A stretch of 5,458 bases of DNA, taken from Candidatus Aminicenantota bacterium. GTDB lineage: Bacteria; Acidobacteriota; Aminicenantia; UBA2199. A program made the translations under genes and the position numbers. The stretch spans positions 1 through 5,458 of the forward strand of contig JAUWNT010000135.1 of assembly GCA_030612495.1 (NCBI GenBank), in the 5' to 3' direction. Of this stretch, positions 4,928 to 5,458 are shown piece after piece (positions within the stretch are counted from its first letter, which is position 1; each line of letters begins with the position of its first letter). Below the pieces are notes generated by a model. That model worked only from the letters and a program-made list of their open reading frames with translations. It was not told where the DNA came from and ran no database searches.

Positions 4928-5458
4928 ATGAGAGTTGAAAAGAGGAGTAAATTTGATTTAAAGGGCATAAATGGAATTGTTATTCCTGTATTTAAAAATA
5001 AGAGTTTTGAAAGAATTATTAAAAAATATCCTGAAATTGAATTCTTTATAAAAGAGTATAAATTTAAGGGTGAAATAGACGAAGAGATTGTATTTAATTC
5101 ATATAAGCATAAAAGGTTAATAATTGTTGTTGGTGCTGGAGATTATGGATCATTAATAGATGCAAGAAAGATTGCAAAAAATATTATAAAAATTTTAAAG
5201 GAAAACAGAGTAAAAAATGTGTTAATTCATTTCATACAGGAAATAGAGTTAAGTTTTGATTTTATATTGAATTTTATCGATTATTTATATATAAATAGTT
5301 ATTGTTTTGATTTCTATAAAAAAGATAATAAAAAAAAGAAATTAAATAAAATTAATATCCTTTTTGAATCCAAAAATAATTTAACAAACAATATAATTAA
5401 GAATAGAAGTATAATTAATAAAAGTGTTATACTTGTGCGAGATTTGGTAAATGAGATC
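4928..5458 (+). CDS. pepA: Leucyl aminopeptidase (M17 family), N-terminal part, cut by window edge
   Basis: An open frame of 177 codons, without a stop, runs off the right edge. It begins MRVEKRSKFDLKG. Recognisable M17 N-terminal-domain features are the strand and turn RLIIVVGAGDYG (about 63-74), the following helix DARKIAKNIIKILKENRVKN (about 78-97), the SYCFDFYKKDNKKKKLNKI segment (about 128-146, compare the family's G-S-Y-R-F-D-x-Y-K-x-K pattern), and a final RDLVNE (171-176), which matches the conserved junction with the catalytic domain. The metal-binding catalytic domain lies beyond the window. The family consists of cytosolic, two-metal, usually hexameric exopeptidases that remove N-terminal residues from peptides. 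Start supported by GGAGG 5 nt upstream. The part seen is very A/T-rich (about 21% G+C by hand count), much lower than the exporter operon. The symbol is assigned by family, since the catalytic residues cannot be inspected. Confidence 0.8.
   Translation, partial: MRVEKRSKFDLKGINGIVIPVFKNKSFERIIKKYPEIEFFIKEYKFKGEIDEEIVFNSYKHKRLIIVVGAGDYGSLIDARKIAKNIIKILKENRVKNVLIHFIQEIELSFDFILNFIDYLYINSYCFDFYKKDNKKKKLNKINILFESKNNLTNNIIKNRSIINKSVILVRDLVNEI

Noticed and set aside
1..5458. CRISPR array, insertion sequence, tRNA, rRNA or riboswitch
   Set aside because: There are no regularly spaced repeats, no transposase-like frame or terminal inverted repeats, and no tRNA-like or conserved RNA pattern in either intergenic gap, which are only 132 and 192 bp long.

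Overview
The window looks like chromosomal DNA from a low-GC, probably anaerobic bacterium with a Gram-negative-type envelope. The evidence is the base composition (roughly one third G+C in the central operon by sampled hand counts), the start of a pyruvate:ferredoxin oxidoreductase gene, and an export system with an HlyD/MacA-type periplasmic adaptor. The sequence alone does not fix the phylum; members of the FCB group or related anaerobes would fit, but that is only a guess.

Layout, left to right. The left edge (1-155, minus strand) holds the first 51 codons of a pyruvate:ferredoxin (flavodoxin) oxidoreductase gene, nifJ/por. It has a clear Shine-Dalgarno and a good sigma-70-like promoter in the 132-bp gap before it. 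Positions 288-4735 (minus strand) hold a compact four-gene operon transcribed right to left: membrane-fusion adaptor (4735-3449), ABC ATPase (3428-2754), then two FtsX/MacB-type permeases (2749-1514 and 1514-288). The gaps are 20 nt, 4 nt and a 1-nt TAATG overlap. Positions 4736-4927 are an extremely A/T-rich divergent intergenic region. From 4928 to the right edge (plus strand) lies the 5' part of an M17-family leucyl aminopeptidase gene (pepA-like), with its own promoter and a strong ribosome binding site.

How the genes work together. The four operon products make up a MacAB-like (type VII) exporter in split form. MacB is a single ATPase-permease polypeptide; here the ATPase is a separate protein and there are two different permeases, presumably forming a heterodimer served by one ATPase and one adaptor. 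The adaptor would link the inner-membrane permeases to an outer-membrane channel, but no TolC-like gene is in the window. The substrate cannot be deduced. The flanking nifJ and pepA genes are metabolic and have no obvious functional link to the exporter.

I did not find a previously undescribed system. The most notable points are the split, two-permease architecture, a 33-bp perfect repeat at the 3' ends of the two permease genes, a highly charged insertion in the adaptor, and the extreme A/T richness of the aminopeptidase N-terminal region.
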